Shown: positions 8,740-16,908, counted from the stretch's first letter. The stretch: DNA of 64,000 nucleotides from Chloroflexota bacterium (GCA_030447525.1 JAUJOR010000003.1:188194-252193); one strand, 5' to 3'. Made by a program: numbers and translations. Notes: generated by a model from the sequence alone, not told the origin.

Positions 8740-8849
8740 AGGGTGTCCACTTGAAGGCCGTGCAACCCCTTGTCGGTGCCCAGACGCACGAAGACCCAGT
8801 TCCGCCAGTGCACCCAGTAGTTGAAGACGCGCGGCCCGGTGAGCTTCAC
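8740..8849 (-). pseudogene. N-terminal fragment of an enolase/mandelate-racemase-family gene
   Basis: Read leftward from a GTG at 8849, the frame gives VKLTGPRVFNYWVHWRNW then VFVRLGTDKGLHG. This is the pattern of the first beta strands of mandelate racemase / galactonate-dehydratase-like proteins (WRNWVFVRVETDxGLHG). The similarity ends within about 37 residues and the frame has no catalytic domain. AGGAGCTC upstream of the GTG could be an old ribosome site. It lies next to a Gfo/Idh gene, a usual partner of such dehydratases. Identification is from family memory, not a search. Confidence 0.45.
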
Positions 8850-9111
8850 AAACGAGCTCCTCTTGTGGACGATTTGACGGCAGTCCCTGGTGCCCGGCGG
8901 GGCGCCCGCAGCGCATGAGATCGGAACGCCGTGCCGCCCGGCCGGTGAGACGATGGAGCGTTCCCTGACCGGGCACACCGTGGATAATGCAGAATAACTG
9001 CCACAGCCTGGTGAACGCATGGCGCCTTCACCCGGAGGGGCTTGTACATCCCCTGACACCGGCTCGTCTTGGTGTTCCTGTGCCATGAGCGACATGAGCG
9101 AAAGGAGGCGG

Positions 9112-9159
9112 ATGTGCGCGCGCACGAGCCCCTCGGTGCCGGGAAAACACAGGCCGTGA
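9112..9159 (+). CDS. Possible 15-codon leader peptide
   Basis: A short frame, MCARTSPSVPGKHRP then stop, begins 2 bases after AAAGGAGGCG, the best Shine-Dalgarno in this area. It ends 10 bases before the ATG of the Gfo/Idh gene, which has no ribosome site of its own and is in another frame. Translational coupling or attenuation is an inference; the peptide itself has no known family. Confidence 0.3.
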   Translation: MCARTSPSVPGKHRP

Positions 9160-9169
9160 GACAGACACC

Positions 9170-10294
9170 ATGAACGGAGCGGGCACCAAGCGACGCATCG
9201 GCATCGGCATCGTCGGCTGCGGGGGCATCGCGCAGTCGCACGCGGCGGCGCTCAAGCGACTCGAGCAAGCGGGGGAGTGCACCGTCGTCGGCTGCGCCGA
9301 CCTGGTGGAAGAGAAGGCCAAAGGGCTGGCCGAGAAGTTCGAGCTCCCCAGCTGGTACGCGGACGCCCGCCGGCTCATCGACCGCCCAGACGTGGAAGCC
9401 ATCACCGTCTGCACCAACCCCCCGTTCCACGTCCCCGCAACGCTCATGGCCGCCGAGCGGGGCAAGCACACCATCGTCGAGAAGCCGATGACGATGGACC
9501 TGGCCGAAGCGGATCGCGCCATCGAGGCGACGCGCAAGGCGAATGTGCGCTTCGGCGTCATCTTCATGCGTCGCTTCTGGCCCGGCGCGCAGCGCGCCCG
9601 CAAGGCGATTGACGACGGCAAGCTCGGGGATCGCCTCATCCTGGGGGACTGCATCCTCAAGTGGACGCGCCGCCAGGCGTACTACCGGGATCCCTGGCGC
9701 GGCACCTGGGCCGGCGAGAACGGTGCTGCCCTGGTCAACCAGGCCGTCCACGCCCTGGACATGTTCCTCTGGCTGATGGCCCCCGCCGGCCAGCTGGAGA
9801 CGGTCTATGGAAAGTGGGCCAATCTCACCCACCCGTACATCGAGGCGGAGGACAATGCCGTGGCCGCCCTGCGCTGGGCCAACGGCGCCCTCGGCGTGCT
9901 CTCCGTCTCCATCTCCACCGACCCGCAGCTCGGCGCCCGCATCACCGTAACCGGCGACAAGGGCGCCACCGTCAGCGTCACCGAGCACCCGGAAGGGCGC
10001 TTCGGCCTGAACGACGTCTGGACCATTCCCGGCGAAGAAGAGGAGATGGGCCGCCTCTACGAACGGGAGCTCCAGGAAGGGCGCGAGCACTTCAAGCCTT
10101 TCCCCATCGCCCACTTCTGGCAGCTCCAGGACTTCCTCGCCGCCATCCGCGAAGGGCGTGACCCGCTGGTTACGGGGGAGGAAGGACGGCGGAGCATAGA
10201 GCTTATCGAGGCCATCCGCCTCTCCACCGAGAGCGGCGCCGAAGTCAAGCTCCCGCTTCGCACCTCCACCTGGGTCCCCCCAACGCGTCGCTGA
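9170..10294 (+). CDS. Gfo/Idh/MocA-family NAD(P)-dependent oxidoreductase
   Basis: A 374-residue sugar or inositol dehydrogenase-like enzyme. The Rossmann motif GIVGCGGIAQSHAAAL is at about residues 12-27. The family signature EKPMTMDLAEAD, with the conserved catalytic-site Lys in EKP, is at about 104. The HALD motif (QAVHALDMFLWL), with its conserved His, follows in the C-terminal alpha/beta domain. It probably oxidises or epimerises a sugar-type hydroxyl using a bound or exchangeable nicotinamide cofactor. Neighbours include an enolase-family fragment, an AraC regulator and a solute-binding protein, so a role in catabolism of an imported carbohydrate is likely. The exact substrate cannot be read from the sequence. 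Confidence 0.9.
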   Translation: MNGAGTKRRIGIGIVGCGGIAQSHAAALKRLEQAGECTVVGCADLVEEKAKGLAEKFELPSWYADARRLIDRPDVEAITVCTNPPFHVPATLMAAERGKHTIVEKPMTMDLAEADRAIEATRKANVRFGVIFMRRFWPGAQRARKAIDDGKLGDRLILGDCILKWTRRQAYYRDPWRGTWAGENGAALVNQAVHALDMFLWLMAPAGQLETVYGKWANLTHPYIEAEDNAVAALRWANGALGVLSVSISTDPQLGARITVTGDKGATVSVTEHPEGRFGLNDVWTIPGEEEEMGRLYERELQEGREHFKPFPIAHFWQLQDFLAAIREGRDPLVTGEEGRRSIELIEAIRLSTESGAEVKLPLRTSTWVPPTRR

Positions 10295-10392
10295 GCGGTG
10301 GCCCCACGTCCGGATGTCGCGTCCGGCGTCAGGGGCAACCAGGGGATGACGGCGGCGTCCGAGCAGCGTGCCTCCAGCCGCCATAGGGGAGG

Positions 10393-11286
10393 TCACCGGG
10401 CTCCCGCGCCACTCTCATCGATTGGCGGGCTGGCACGGGGGGCACCGGGCGCGGCCGGGGCGTCGTGGGGGTCCCAGCCGCGCTGCCTTACCTGGGTGGG
10501 CGAGAGGCCCGTGGCGGCGCGGACCAGCCGAGCAAAGTGGTAGCTCGAGCGGAACCCGCAGCGCCGCGCGATGTGGGTCACGGGCTCGCCCGAGTGCTCG
10601 AGCAACTGCACGCCCAGGCGCACGCGCTCGGCCCATAGGTAGCGATAGGGCGTGGTGCCGGTGTGCCGGCGGAACAGGCGCACCAGGTGCTCCGGGGCCA
10701 CATGGGCCGCGGCGGCCAGATCTGCCAGGGTGAGGCGCTCGGCCAGGCGCTGCCGGACGATCCCCCGCACAGCGGCGATCGCCGGGTGCTCGCGCCCGGC
10801 CGCGTCGCGCCCCAGCCGGCCGGCATCCCGGAGGTAGACGGCGAGGGCGCTGGCGACCAGGGGCTCGATGACTAGCCGGGGCGCCGGCCCCCCCTGCTCC
10901 AGGGACGTGGCCGCGTTGAATAGCGCGACCATGGCAGGTGAGGCCGGGAGCACGCCCGGGACCTGGTGCAGCGCTTCCAGCGCCGGTCTCGGGAGTGATG
11001 GCCGCTGGGCGGCGAGCCAGGCGTGCTCGCTGGGTCCAGGCGCGGCCGCGCCCAGGTCGACGCGGCCGCCGGGGGTCAGCAGGCCCACCTCCCCCGTCCA
11101 CAGCGTGTGGCGCTGCCCGTCTACCTGCACTACCAGTCCACCGCTGCGGGGGAGCAGCAGCTGGTAGAGGGCATGGTCGCGGGGGCCACGCATGCTCCCG
11201 GAGGCAAAGGCCAGTGCGCCGGCGTGGACGCGCCCCGTGCTCACGGCTTGGTCAAGCGCAGACACATCTCTATCAGCCGCGTGCAT
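10393..11286 (-). CDS. AraC-family transcriptional regulator
   Basis: A 297-residue regulator with an N-terminal cupin-like sensor domain (about 20-100: HALYQLLLPRSGGLVVQVDG). The C-terminal double helix-turn-helix is at about 180-275, with LTLADLAAAAHVAPEHLVRLF and the AraC signature region RLGVQLLEHSGEPVTHIARR followed by GFRSSYHFARLV. I chose the ATG at 11286; longer frames run into the divergent gene. It is divergent from the solute-binding protein at 11371 with only 84 bases between, so it most likely controls that transport/epimerase unit in response to its sugar. Confidence 0.88.
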   Translation of the reverse strand: MHAADRDVSALDQAVSTGRVHAGALAFASGSMRGPRDHALYQLLLPRSGGLVVQVDGQRHTLWTGEVGLLTPGGRVDLGAAAPGPSEHAWLAAQRPSLPRPALEALHQVPGVLPASPAMVALFNAATSLEQGGPAPRLVIEPLVASALAVYLRDAGRLGRDAAGREHPAIAAVRGIVRQRLAERLTLADLAAAAHVAPEHLVRLFRRHTGTTPYRYLWAERVRLGVQLLEHSGEPVTHIARRCGFRSSYHFARLVRAATGLSPTQVRQRGWDPHDAPAAPGAPRASPPIDESGAGAR

Positions 11287-11370
11287 TGTCAAGGTCAACG
11301 TGGTGGTCAATGATGCCTTGCAGAGGGGACGCGGCGCGAGGCCGGTCGCCCGCAGCAGAGAGGCATTCGC

Positions 11371-12741
11371 ATGACGGGCAGGCAGCCAAACAAACGATGG
11401 CTGGCGAGGGCAACGCGCCGCCGGCTGATTGCCGGGACGGGCGCAGGGGCGACCTCGGCCGCGCTGGCGGCTTGCGCGGTAGGGGGCCAGGGCGGGGTAC
11501 AGGGTGGCGCGCCGGGGCCGCAGCCGACGCTCAAGAGCGGGGTGATGCTGCTGATGATGCAGAATGGCACCCAGCCTGAGGGCGAGAAGAAGCTGGAGGT
11601 GTTCCGGCTCTTCGAGCAAAAGCATCCCGGCCTGAAGGCGGAGCTAGACAACACCGGCACCCCGGACAAGGTGCAGGCGATGACCGCTGCCGGCACGCCG
11701 CCGGACGTCTTCTGGTTCCCACCCTCGCTCTTCCTGCAGTTCTTCAGGCGGGGCTTTTTTGTCGACCTCTCCACCCTCATACGGCGCGACAAGTACGACC
11801 TTTCCGATTTCGCGGAGCAAGGGCTGATCCAGTTCGCGTGGGAGGGCAAACAGATCGCCATGCCCAAGGACTGCCCCACCCGCGGCATGTTCTTCAACCT
11901 GGCCCTGTTCCAGGAGCAGGGCCTGGCCCAGCCCCCCACCAACTACACCGACCAGTCGTGGACCTGGGAGCGGTTCCTGGATGCGGCGCAGAAGCTCACG
12001 CGCGACCGCGGGGGTGCAGCCCAGTTCGGCTTCCTCAGCGGGACGGGGTACCGTCAGTGGTCTCCCTGGGTGCACGGCAACGGCGGCGAGCTGCTCAACA
12101 AGGATGCCACTGAGTGCACGCTCCACGAGCCGGCGGCGGTGGAGGCGCTCCAGTTCCTCCAGGACCTGCGCGTCAAGCACCGGGTGTGGGCCCAGCCGGC
12201 GGACACCCAGCAGGGCGCCACCTTCCAGCTGGGTCGCATCGGCATTACCGAAGCGGCGCCGCCAACCGTGGGGACGTTCCAGCGCGAGATCCAGGGTTTC
12301 GAGTGGGACGTCACCCACACGCCGCGGGGCAAGAACGGGAAGTACTCGGCGTCTGGCGGGGGTGTCGGCCAGGGCATCTCCGCGAGTTCCAAGAACCCGG
12401 AGGAGGCCTGGGCGCTGCTCAAGTACATCATGAGCCCCGAAGCGCTGATGATCGAGATCGTGCGCGACCGGCTAAACCTCACGGCGCGCAAGTCCCTTGC
12501 CAATAGCCCGGAGTACCTCAACACCGGTCAGGCGCCCAGGAACATCAAGACCTTCGTCGATGGGCTCCCGTTCCTGCGACCAGATCCACAGACCACCAAC
12601 TGGGCGGAGGTTAACGACGCCTTGACCAGCGAGCTGGCGCCGCTCTGGTCGGGCGAGAAGGGGGCACGCGAGGTGGCCCTGGCGGTCAAGCGCGCTGTAG
12701 ACCCCCTGCTCCAGCAGGCCGAGGCGAAGCGCCGGCTGTGA
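11371..12741 (+). CDS. ABC transporter sugar-binding lipoprotein (family 1)
   Basis: A 456-residue extracellular solute-binding protein. The N-terminus has twin arginines (RATRRRLIAG), a hydrophobic stretch and the lipobox ALAAC near residue 35, indicating export and lipidation, probably through Tat. The mature part follows the family-1 pattern: QKHPGLKAELDNTG, a TPPDVFWFPPS hinge region, and the late segment NPEEAWALLKYIMSPEA. It should capture an oligosaccharide or sugar and hand it to an ABC permease, but no permease is present here. It is divergent from the AraC regulator and followed by an epimerase gene 52 bases downstream. Confidence 0.9.
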   Translation: MTGRQPNKRWLARATRRRLIAGTGAGATSAALAACAVGGQGGVQGGAPGPQPTLKSGVMLLMMQNGTQPEGEKKLEVFRLFEQKHPGLKAELDNTGTPDKVQAMTAAGTPPDVFWFPPSLFLQFFRRGFFVDLSTLIRRDKYDLSDFAEQGLIQFAWEGKQIAMPKDCPTRGMFFNLALFQEQGLAQPPTNYTDQSWTWERFLDAAQKLTRDRGGAAQFGFLSGTGYRQWSPWVHGNGGELLNKDATECTLHEPAAVEALQFLQDLRVKHRVWAQPADTQQGATFQLGRIGITEAAPPTVGTFQREIQGFEWDVTHTPRGKNGKYSASGGGVGQGISASSKNPEEAWALLKYIMSPEALMIEIVRDRLNLTARKSLANSPEYLNTGQAPRNIKTFVDGLPFLRPDPQTTNWAEVNDALTSELAPLWSGEKGAREVALAVKRAVDPLLQQAEAKRRL

Positions 12742-12793
12742 CCGGCCTCTGGCGCCGCGCCGCAACCCTCCATCACTCCTGGGGGCCGCGGCC

Positions 12794-13681
12794 ATGAGAG
12801 TCGTCGTCACCGGGGGCGGCGGACGCATCGGGCGCTCGACCGTGGCCGAGCTGTCCGCCCACGGCCACGAGGTGACGGTGCTCGACCTGGCGCCGCCGCC
12901 GGCACCGTTCCCCCGCGGCGTGACGCTGCGGCTGGGGAGCGTGGACGAGTGCGGCAGCGTGATGGCGGTGCTACGAAACGCGCGCGCAGACGCGGTGGTG
13001 CACCTGGCGCGCGCCACGACGAATCATGACGACATCACCGTGTTCCGGAGCAACGTCCTGGGGAGCTACCATGTGCTCCAAGCGGCCGCGGCCTGCGGCC
13101 AACGTGTCGCCCTTGTGGCCAGCAGCATCCAGGCCCTGGGCGACTACTGGTACCTGCGCCAGGCGCCCCACTACCTGCCGCTGGACGAAGCGCACCCCCT
13201 TGCGCCCCGCAGCGCCTACGCTACATCCAAGGCGGTCATCGAGGAAACCTGCCGCGCCGTGAGCCGTGAGCACGGCCTGACCACGGTAGTCATCCGCCCC
13301 ACCGCGGTGATCGGGCCGGAGCGCTGGCCCGACCTGCTGGCGCGCATGCGCGCCTCCCGCCCCGGAGATCGGCCTCCCGTGGACGGGCCGCTCGCTGCCT
13401 ACGTGGACGCACGCGACGTCGCCCTGCTGATCCGCCTGGCCCTCGAGCGCGCCCTATCGGGTGACCTCACCGGCGCGCACCTGTTCCACGCCAGCGGCGC
13501 CGACCCGCTGGTTCCCGAGTCGCTCGCCGAGTCGTTCGCGCACCGCTTTCCGGAGCACGCCGCGGGCGCGGCACACCTGGCGCCGGGGACGCCCGGGGTG
13601 AGCATCGAGCGCGCCCGGCAAACTCTGGGCTACGAGCCTCGCTACCGCTGGCGGACCCTCCTGGAAGGGGGAGAGCCATGA
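12794..13681 (+). CDS. NAD(P)-dependent epimerase/dehydratase (extended SDR)
   Basis: A 295-residue protein. The cofactor motif VVVTGGGGRIGRST is at residues 3-16. The catalytic elements are a serine in VASSIQALG and YATSK in RSAYATSKAVIEE, as in extended short-chain dehydrogenases acting on nucleotide or free sugars. RPTAVIGPERWPD is the conserved proline-rich segment after the active site. It follows the binding-protein gene and probably modifies the imported sugar or its acid. A tight ATGA overlap with the next short frame suggests that the operon once continued. Confidence 0.88.
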   Translation: MRVVVTGGGGRIGRSTVAELSAHGHEVTVLDLAPPPAPFPRGVTLRLGSVDECGSVMAVLRNARADAVVHLARATTNHDDITVFRSNVLGSYHVLQAAAACGQRVALVASSIQALGDYWYLRQAPHYLPLDEAHPLAPRSAYATSKAVIEETCRAVSREHGLTTVVIRPTAVIGPERWPDLLARMRASRPGDRPPVDGPLAAYVDARDVALLIRLALERALSGDLTGAHLFHASGADPLVPESLAESFAHRFPEHAAGAAHLAPGTPGVSIERARQTLGYEPRYRWRTLLEGGEP

Positions 13682-13752
13682 GCCGCCCCCCGGCGGGCGG
13701 GCGCCGTGGGGGCCGTGCCAGGGACATCCGCCCGCACACCGCTGGGTGGTAA
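13678..13752 (+). pseudogene. Truncated next gene of the epimerase operon
   Basis: An ATG overlapping the epimerase stop as ATGA, preceded by GGAAGGGGGAGAG, opens a 24-codon frame (MSRPPAGGRRGG...) that stops at TAA. The start signals are good but the product is only a basic stub. I read it as the surviving 5' end of a lost gene; it could also be a real micro-ORF. Confidence 0.35.
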
Positions 13753-14442
13753 GCCAGGCGGTCTCTTGACGCTGCCGGCCGACGCACTCCACGCCTGCTA
13801 CGCCACGCACACGATCTACCTGAAGTCGCCCGCCATTGGGCGGCTGCCGGCGTGGCCGTCTCGGCAAAACTATCCCGTAGGTTACCCGAGACCAGTGCAG
13901 CACCCGCAGATCCTCAAGCGCGCGCCGCGCCCGGTGCGCGGCCCCTCCCCGTGGGAGCGGCGGACCAGCCACGCGGCCGGCGAAGAAGCCAGGCTTGAGC
14001 CGTACCCCGTTCCGTAAGGGTCCCGGGGGCAGAGCGAGGCGGCGTAGGTGCTCCCGCGACGGTCGAGAACCTCGCGGAATGCGGGTACGTTGATGCAGGG
14101 ACGTACCGCATGCACCGTCTGGCGCAGGGAAGCCGCGGACCGGTAGATATCCGGCCGCCGCCACGCGCTGGCGTCCGCCAATGAGGGCACAGGCTGGTCG
14201 CCGAGCGAAGGAAGACGCCAGCTGGAGGTGCCCCGCGCCAGTCGGCCGACCCGGCTGCCGGGGCTCGACCTGTCCTGTACGACCCCGTCGAGGACGAGGC
14301 TCCCGTGGACGCGGCGGCAGGCGAACTGTGCTTCACTTTCTGCAAAGGGTCTCTGACCCCATAGCCGCTCTATCGTGCCAGTGATGAACGTCCCCAACGT
14401 GGCGCGGTTATTCGCGCATCAGTCCTCAATGGCGATCTCCCC
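13753..14442. other. Gap without recognisable genes
   Basis: About 690 bases after the truncated operon. The leftward open frame at 13882-14397 is arginine/serine-rich without family motifs. No RNA gene or repeat is visible. Given the stub before it, this may be degraded coding DNA. Confidence 0.4.
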
Positions 14443-14997
14443 GTGACGGAGTTCGGGCCCCACCCAACTGTCTTGCTGGTGGAGGACACGCCCGACCTGG
14501 CCCGGGTGCTCGCCCGCGAGCTGGAGGCCTCCGGCTACCGCGTGCTGCGGGCCGCCGACGGCCGGACGGCGCTCGACCTCCACGCCCGTGATCGACCGGA
14601 CCTGGTAGTGCTGGACTGGATGCTCCCCGGACTGGACGGCCTGGAGGTGCTCCGGCGCCTGCGCCAGGCCCCCGTTGCCTACGGTCAGCTGGCCCTCGAC
14701 CCGGAGCGCCACGCGGCCATCCTGGACGGCCGGCCCCTCGACCTGACGCCGCACGAGTTTGCCCTGCTGCACCTCCTCCTGCGGCGCCCCAGACGGGCCT
14801 TCAGCCGCAGCTACCTGCTGGAGACGGTGTGGGGCCAGGAATACGTCGGGAGCGATCGATCGGTGGACAACGCCGTGCTGCGCCTGCGCAAGAAGCTGGG
14901 TCCCCTGGGCGACGCGATCGAGACCGTCTGGGGTGTGGGCTACCGCCTGCGCCCTGCCCCCCCGCCGGCCGACCCCGCGACCGGGGCAGGGCCATGA
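14443..14997 (+). CDS. OmpR-family response regulator with an internal deletion in the receiver
   Basis: A 184-residue protein starting with GTG. The receiver begins normally: VLLVEDTPDLARVL with the acidic pair, and the phosphoacceptor Asp in LVVLDWMLPGLDG, then EVLRRLRQAP. It then jumps straight to YGQLALDPERHAAILDG, the start of the winged-helix output domain. Roughly 45-50 residues are missing in frame, including the strands carrying the conserved Thr/Ser and Lys. The DNA-binding domain (LTPHEFALLHLLLRRP, SVDNAVLRLRKKL, VWGVGYRL) looks complete. It may bind DNA constitutively or be inactive. No intact kinase partner follows. Confidence 0.8.
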   Translation: MTEFGPHPTVLLVEDTPDLARVLARELEASGYRVLRAADGRTALDLHARDRPDLVVLDWMLPGLDGLEVLRRLRQAPVAYGQLALDPERHAAILDGRPLDLTPHEFALLHLLLRRPRRAFSRSYLLETVWGQEYVGSDRSVDNAVLRLRKKLGPLGDAIETVWGVGYRLRPAPPPADPATGAGP

Positions 14998-15015
14998 GGT
15001 CGACACTGGCTCGGG

Positions 15016-15084
15016 CGGTACGTGCCGGCGCCGGCGCTCAAGGAGCTCAACGAGCAACTCACCCGCGAGCTGCAATCGAGCTGA
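15016..15084 (+). pseudogene. Possible histidine-kinase linker fragment
   Basis: A 22-codon open stretch, RYVPAPALKELNEQLTRELQ, shortly after the response-regulator gene, resembles the coiled-coil linkers of sensor kinases and ends at TGA. No kinase domain follows. Its stop overlaps the first CRISPR-like repeat. It is too short for a firm call. Confidence 0.25.
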
Positions 15085-15172
15085 GTTGCCCCGGCGCACC
15101 CGGGGACGGCGTCCGCGTCTGCACCGTTGCCTGAGTTCCAGTCGAGTTGCCCCGGCGCACCCGGGGACGGCG
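15083..15172 (+). CRISPR. Two-repeat CRISPR-like element (29-nt repeat, 32-nt spacer)
   Basis: A 29-base sequence beginning GAGTTGCCCCGG and ending CCGGGGACGGCG occurs identically at 15083-15111 and 15144-15172. The intervening unique segment is 32 bases (15112-15143). Each repeat has a CCCCGG/CCGGGG hairpin with a loop of about 5 bases. The 29/32 geometry, the GAGTT start and the C-stem/G-stem layout are those of type I-E arrays. No third repeat fits at the expected positions on either side and no cas gene is in the window. A chance or non-CRISPR duplication is possible. Confidence 0.5.
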
Positions 15173-15757
15173 ACCCTCGATGCGCCACTCGCGCACGCGG
15201 CGAGACGCCCGCGCGGCGCTCATAGGTGATCGGCTGAGGCCGGTGCCACTCCCGGCCCTATGCATTGGCCGCTGGCTGCTCCGGGCCCCGGCGGTGGCGC
15301 GTTCGTACGGGCTCCTCGGCGGCGACAGCGCGTGGAAGCCCGCCGCGCCGACGATGGCCGTGCAGCTCGATCGGCCGCAGGCTCACCGCCAGCGGCCGAG
15401 TGCCCGAAACCCGGTCTGTCGCCGTGCGCTCCATCGATGAGACCGTGAGAATATCCGTCCAAGCGAGAACCACGCTCGCTGAGTTGAACGTTCTTTCCCC
15501 CGCTGAAAGGCGTCCGACGATGCGGAACCCAAGGAACGCGGACGTTCCGGCATTCCGACTGACGGCGCGGCACCCCAAGTCTCCGCAGTGGACGTCTCGG
15601 AAGGAGCCACGCCCGTGAGCGATAAGCAGAGCAGCCGCGCCTCGGGCAGCGTCGATACTGACACCTCTGCACCTCCGCCTTGCAGTAGCACCGTCTGCTC
15701 CCGTTGGGAGCCAGAGGCCCGTGCTCCCGATGGCTCGCCACCGGCGAGGGCTCGCGG
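15173..15757. other. Gap without recognisable genes after the CRISPR-like element
   Basis: About 585 bases. Several overlapping open frames on both strands have no signature and behave as GC-rich chance frames. No further repeat copy is seen. Confidence 0.4.
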
Positions 15758-16423
15758 TCAGCCCGAGGGCCCTGCCCGGAGGCGGGCCCACTGCAGGAGC
15801 CCGAACCCCATTGCCATCACCAGCATCGTCGCCACGCCCACGGGGAAGTAGATGTGACTCCGCAGGAAGACGACCGCGGCCCCGCAGAGGAGCAGGGCGC
15901 CCGGTGCCGCCACGCGCCCGGTGCGTGCCACCAGCACCCCAGCGGTGACGAGGCAGGCGAGCAAGAAGGCCCACACCCCCACCTCGGCCAGGGCGTTCCC
16001 CTGGGCGAAGAGCCAGGGCACGACGATCGCTCCCTCGGGGCGGCCCTCTCCCGTCGCCCGCACGACGACCAGCCCGGTGCCGATCCCGGCGAGGACATCC
16101 AAGGCGCCGTAGAAGGCAGCGTAGACAAAGGCAGCAGCGCGGCCGAGCCAGGGCAGCGGGCCGGGGCTGGCGGCCAGCAGCCACCATAGGTTCACCCCCA
16201 GGAGCGGGAAGACCGGGAGCAGGAGCACGTGAAGGTCGCGCCACCACCTGGCCGTCTCCGCGGTGAGGTCCTGCGGGTGGGTGACGCCGAGCCCGGCAAG
16301 GAGCAGCGGGGGGACGACGATCCCGGCGATCGCGGCGCGCGAGGGGCGCCGAGCCCCGCCGGGCTGCCCGGTCGCCACGCCCAGGCCCCCGCGGGCTCGC
16401 TCCTCGTCCGTCAGTCCTTCCAT
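15758..16423 (-). CDS. Hypothetical multi-span membrane protein
   Basis: A 221-residue protein starting MEGLTDEERARGG with about six hydrophobic segments: AIAGIVVPPLLLAGLGV, LHVLLLPVFPLLGVNLWWLL, AAAFVYAAFYGALDVLAG, VGVWAFLLACLVTAGVL, GALLLCGAAVVFL and GVATMLVMAMGFGLL. It should sit in the cytoplasmic membrane. I do not recognise a family. The ATG at 16423 directly follows a GC-rich segment that overlaps the first of two 20-bp direct repeats (16427-16446). Confidence 0.72.
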   Translation of the reverse strand: MEGLTDEERARGGLGVATGQPGGARRPSRAAIAGIVVPPLLLAGLGVTHPQDLTAETARWWRDLHVLLLPVFPLLGVNLWWLLAASPGPLPWLGRAAAFVYAAFYGALDVLAGIGTGLVVVRATGEGRPEGAIVVPWLFAQGNALAEVGVWAFLLACLVTAGVLVARTGRVAAPGALLLCGAAVVFLRSHIYFPVGVATMLVMAMGFGLLQWARLRAGPSG

Positions 16424-16426
16424 CAA

Positions 16427-16518
16427 GACACCGTCCCGCCGCCACAGTATCTCTAGTCGTCGTCTTTGGCGGTGCGATCGACGCCTAGGGGCCGTCGAGA
16501 CACCGTCCAGCCGCCACA
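16427..16518. repeat. Pair of 20-bp direct repeats upstream of the membrane-protein gene
   Basis: The sequence at 16427-16446 recurs at 16499-16518 with one mismatch (core GACACCGTCC, CCGCCACA), 72 bases apart. Spaced direct copies beside a start codon could be regulator sites. They lie between the membrane-protein gene (leftward) and a PIN-like remnant (rightward). Confidence 0.4.
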
Positions 16519-16541
16519 CCGTTGCTAAGGTACACGGTGGA

Positions 16542-16793
16542 CGATCCGCGGTACGGGTCCGGGCCGTCTTCGTCGTGGAGCCAGACGAGGCGGCGCTGTT
16601 GGCCACCACGCTGACCCGTGGCCGGGGGGCCAGCTCGATGACCGCAGTCGAGCTGGGCGTCTTCGTCCGGGCCCGGTAGCTCATTGGGCGGTGGCTCGCT
16701 GAACAGGCCCGCCGCGCCGACCTCCTGGTGCTCACGCCACCACCATGGGAGACCCTCGCCGGCCGGATCGACGCCGCGGCGACGGCGCGCTGA
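16542..16793 (+). pseudogene. Possible PIN-domain (VapC-like) remnant with an in-frame TAG
   Basis: One frame reads AVFVVEPDEAALLATTL then SSMTAVELGVFVRAR, stops at TAG (16677-16679), and continues in the same frame as LIGRWLAEQARRADLLVL to TGA at 16791. The EPDEAALLATTL...SSMTAVELxR pattern resembles the middle of VapC-type PIN toxins. The N-terminal acidic VDSSA motif is not intact. I infer a degraded toxin gene. No antitoxin is visible. Confidence 0.3.
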
Positions 16794-16908
16794 GCCTCTG
16801 GCCTCTCCGCCCCCTCCGGCGCCTCCAGGGGAAGTTCATTGGGAGCGCCCCACGAGAGTCGCGGCACCGCCCTAGTCGCTGCTTGGACGAGGCACATCGG
16901 CCGGCCGG

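Noticed and set aside
8846..10396. Long leftward open frame (516 codons) opposite the Gfo/Idh gene
   Set aside because: The rightward frame has all family motifs; the leftward one is a GC-driven shadow without signature.
13882..14397. Leftward 171-codon frame in the gap before the response regulator
   Set aside because: No recognisable motif, arginine/serine-rich, no ribosome site.
15205..15233. A third degenerate CRISPR repeat at the expected spacing
   Set aside because: The sequence there shares too few positions with the 29-base repeat.
15258..16445. Leftward 395-codon frame spanning the membrane-protein gene and the gap
   Set aside because: Arg/Pro/Gly-rich composition and no motif; the membrane protein in another frame of the same strand explains the region.
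16677..16679. In-frame TAG as a recoded codon (pyrrolysine) or read-through site
   Set aside because: No recoding element or relevant machinery is visible; simple decay of a PIN-like gene is sufficient.
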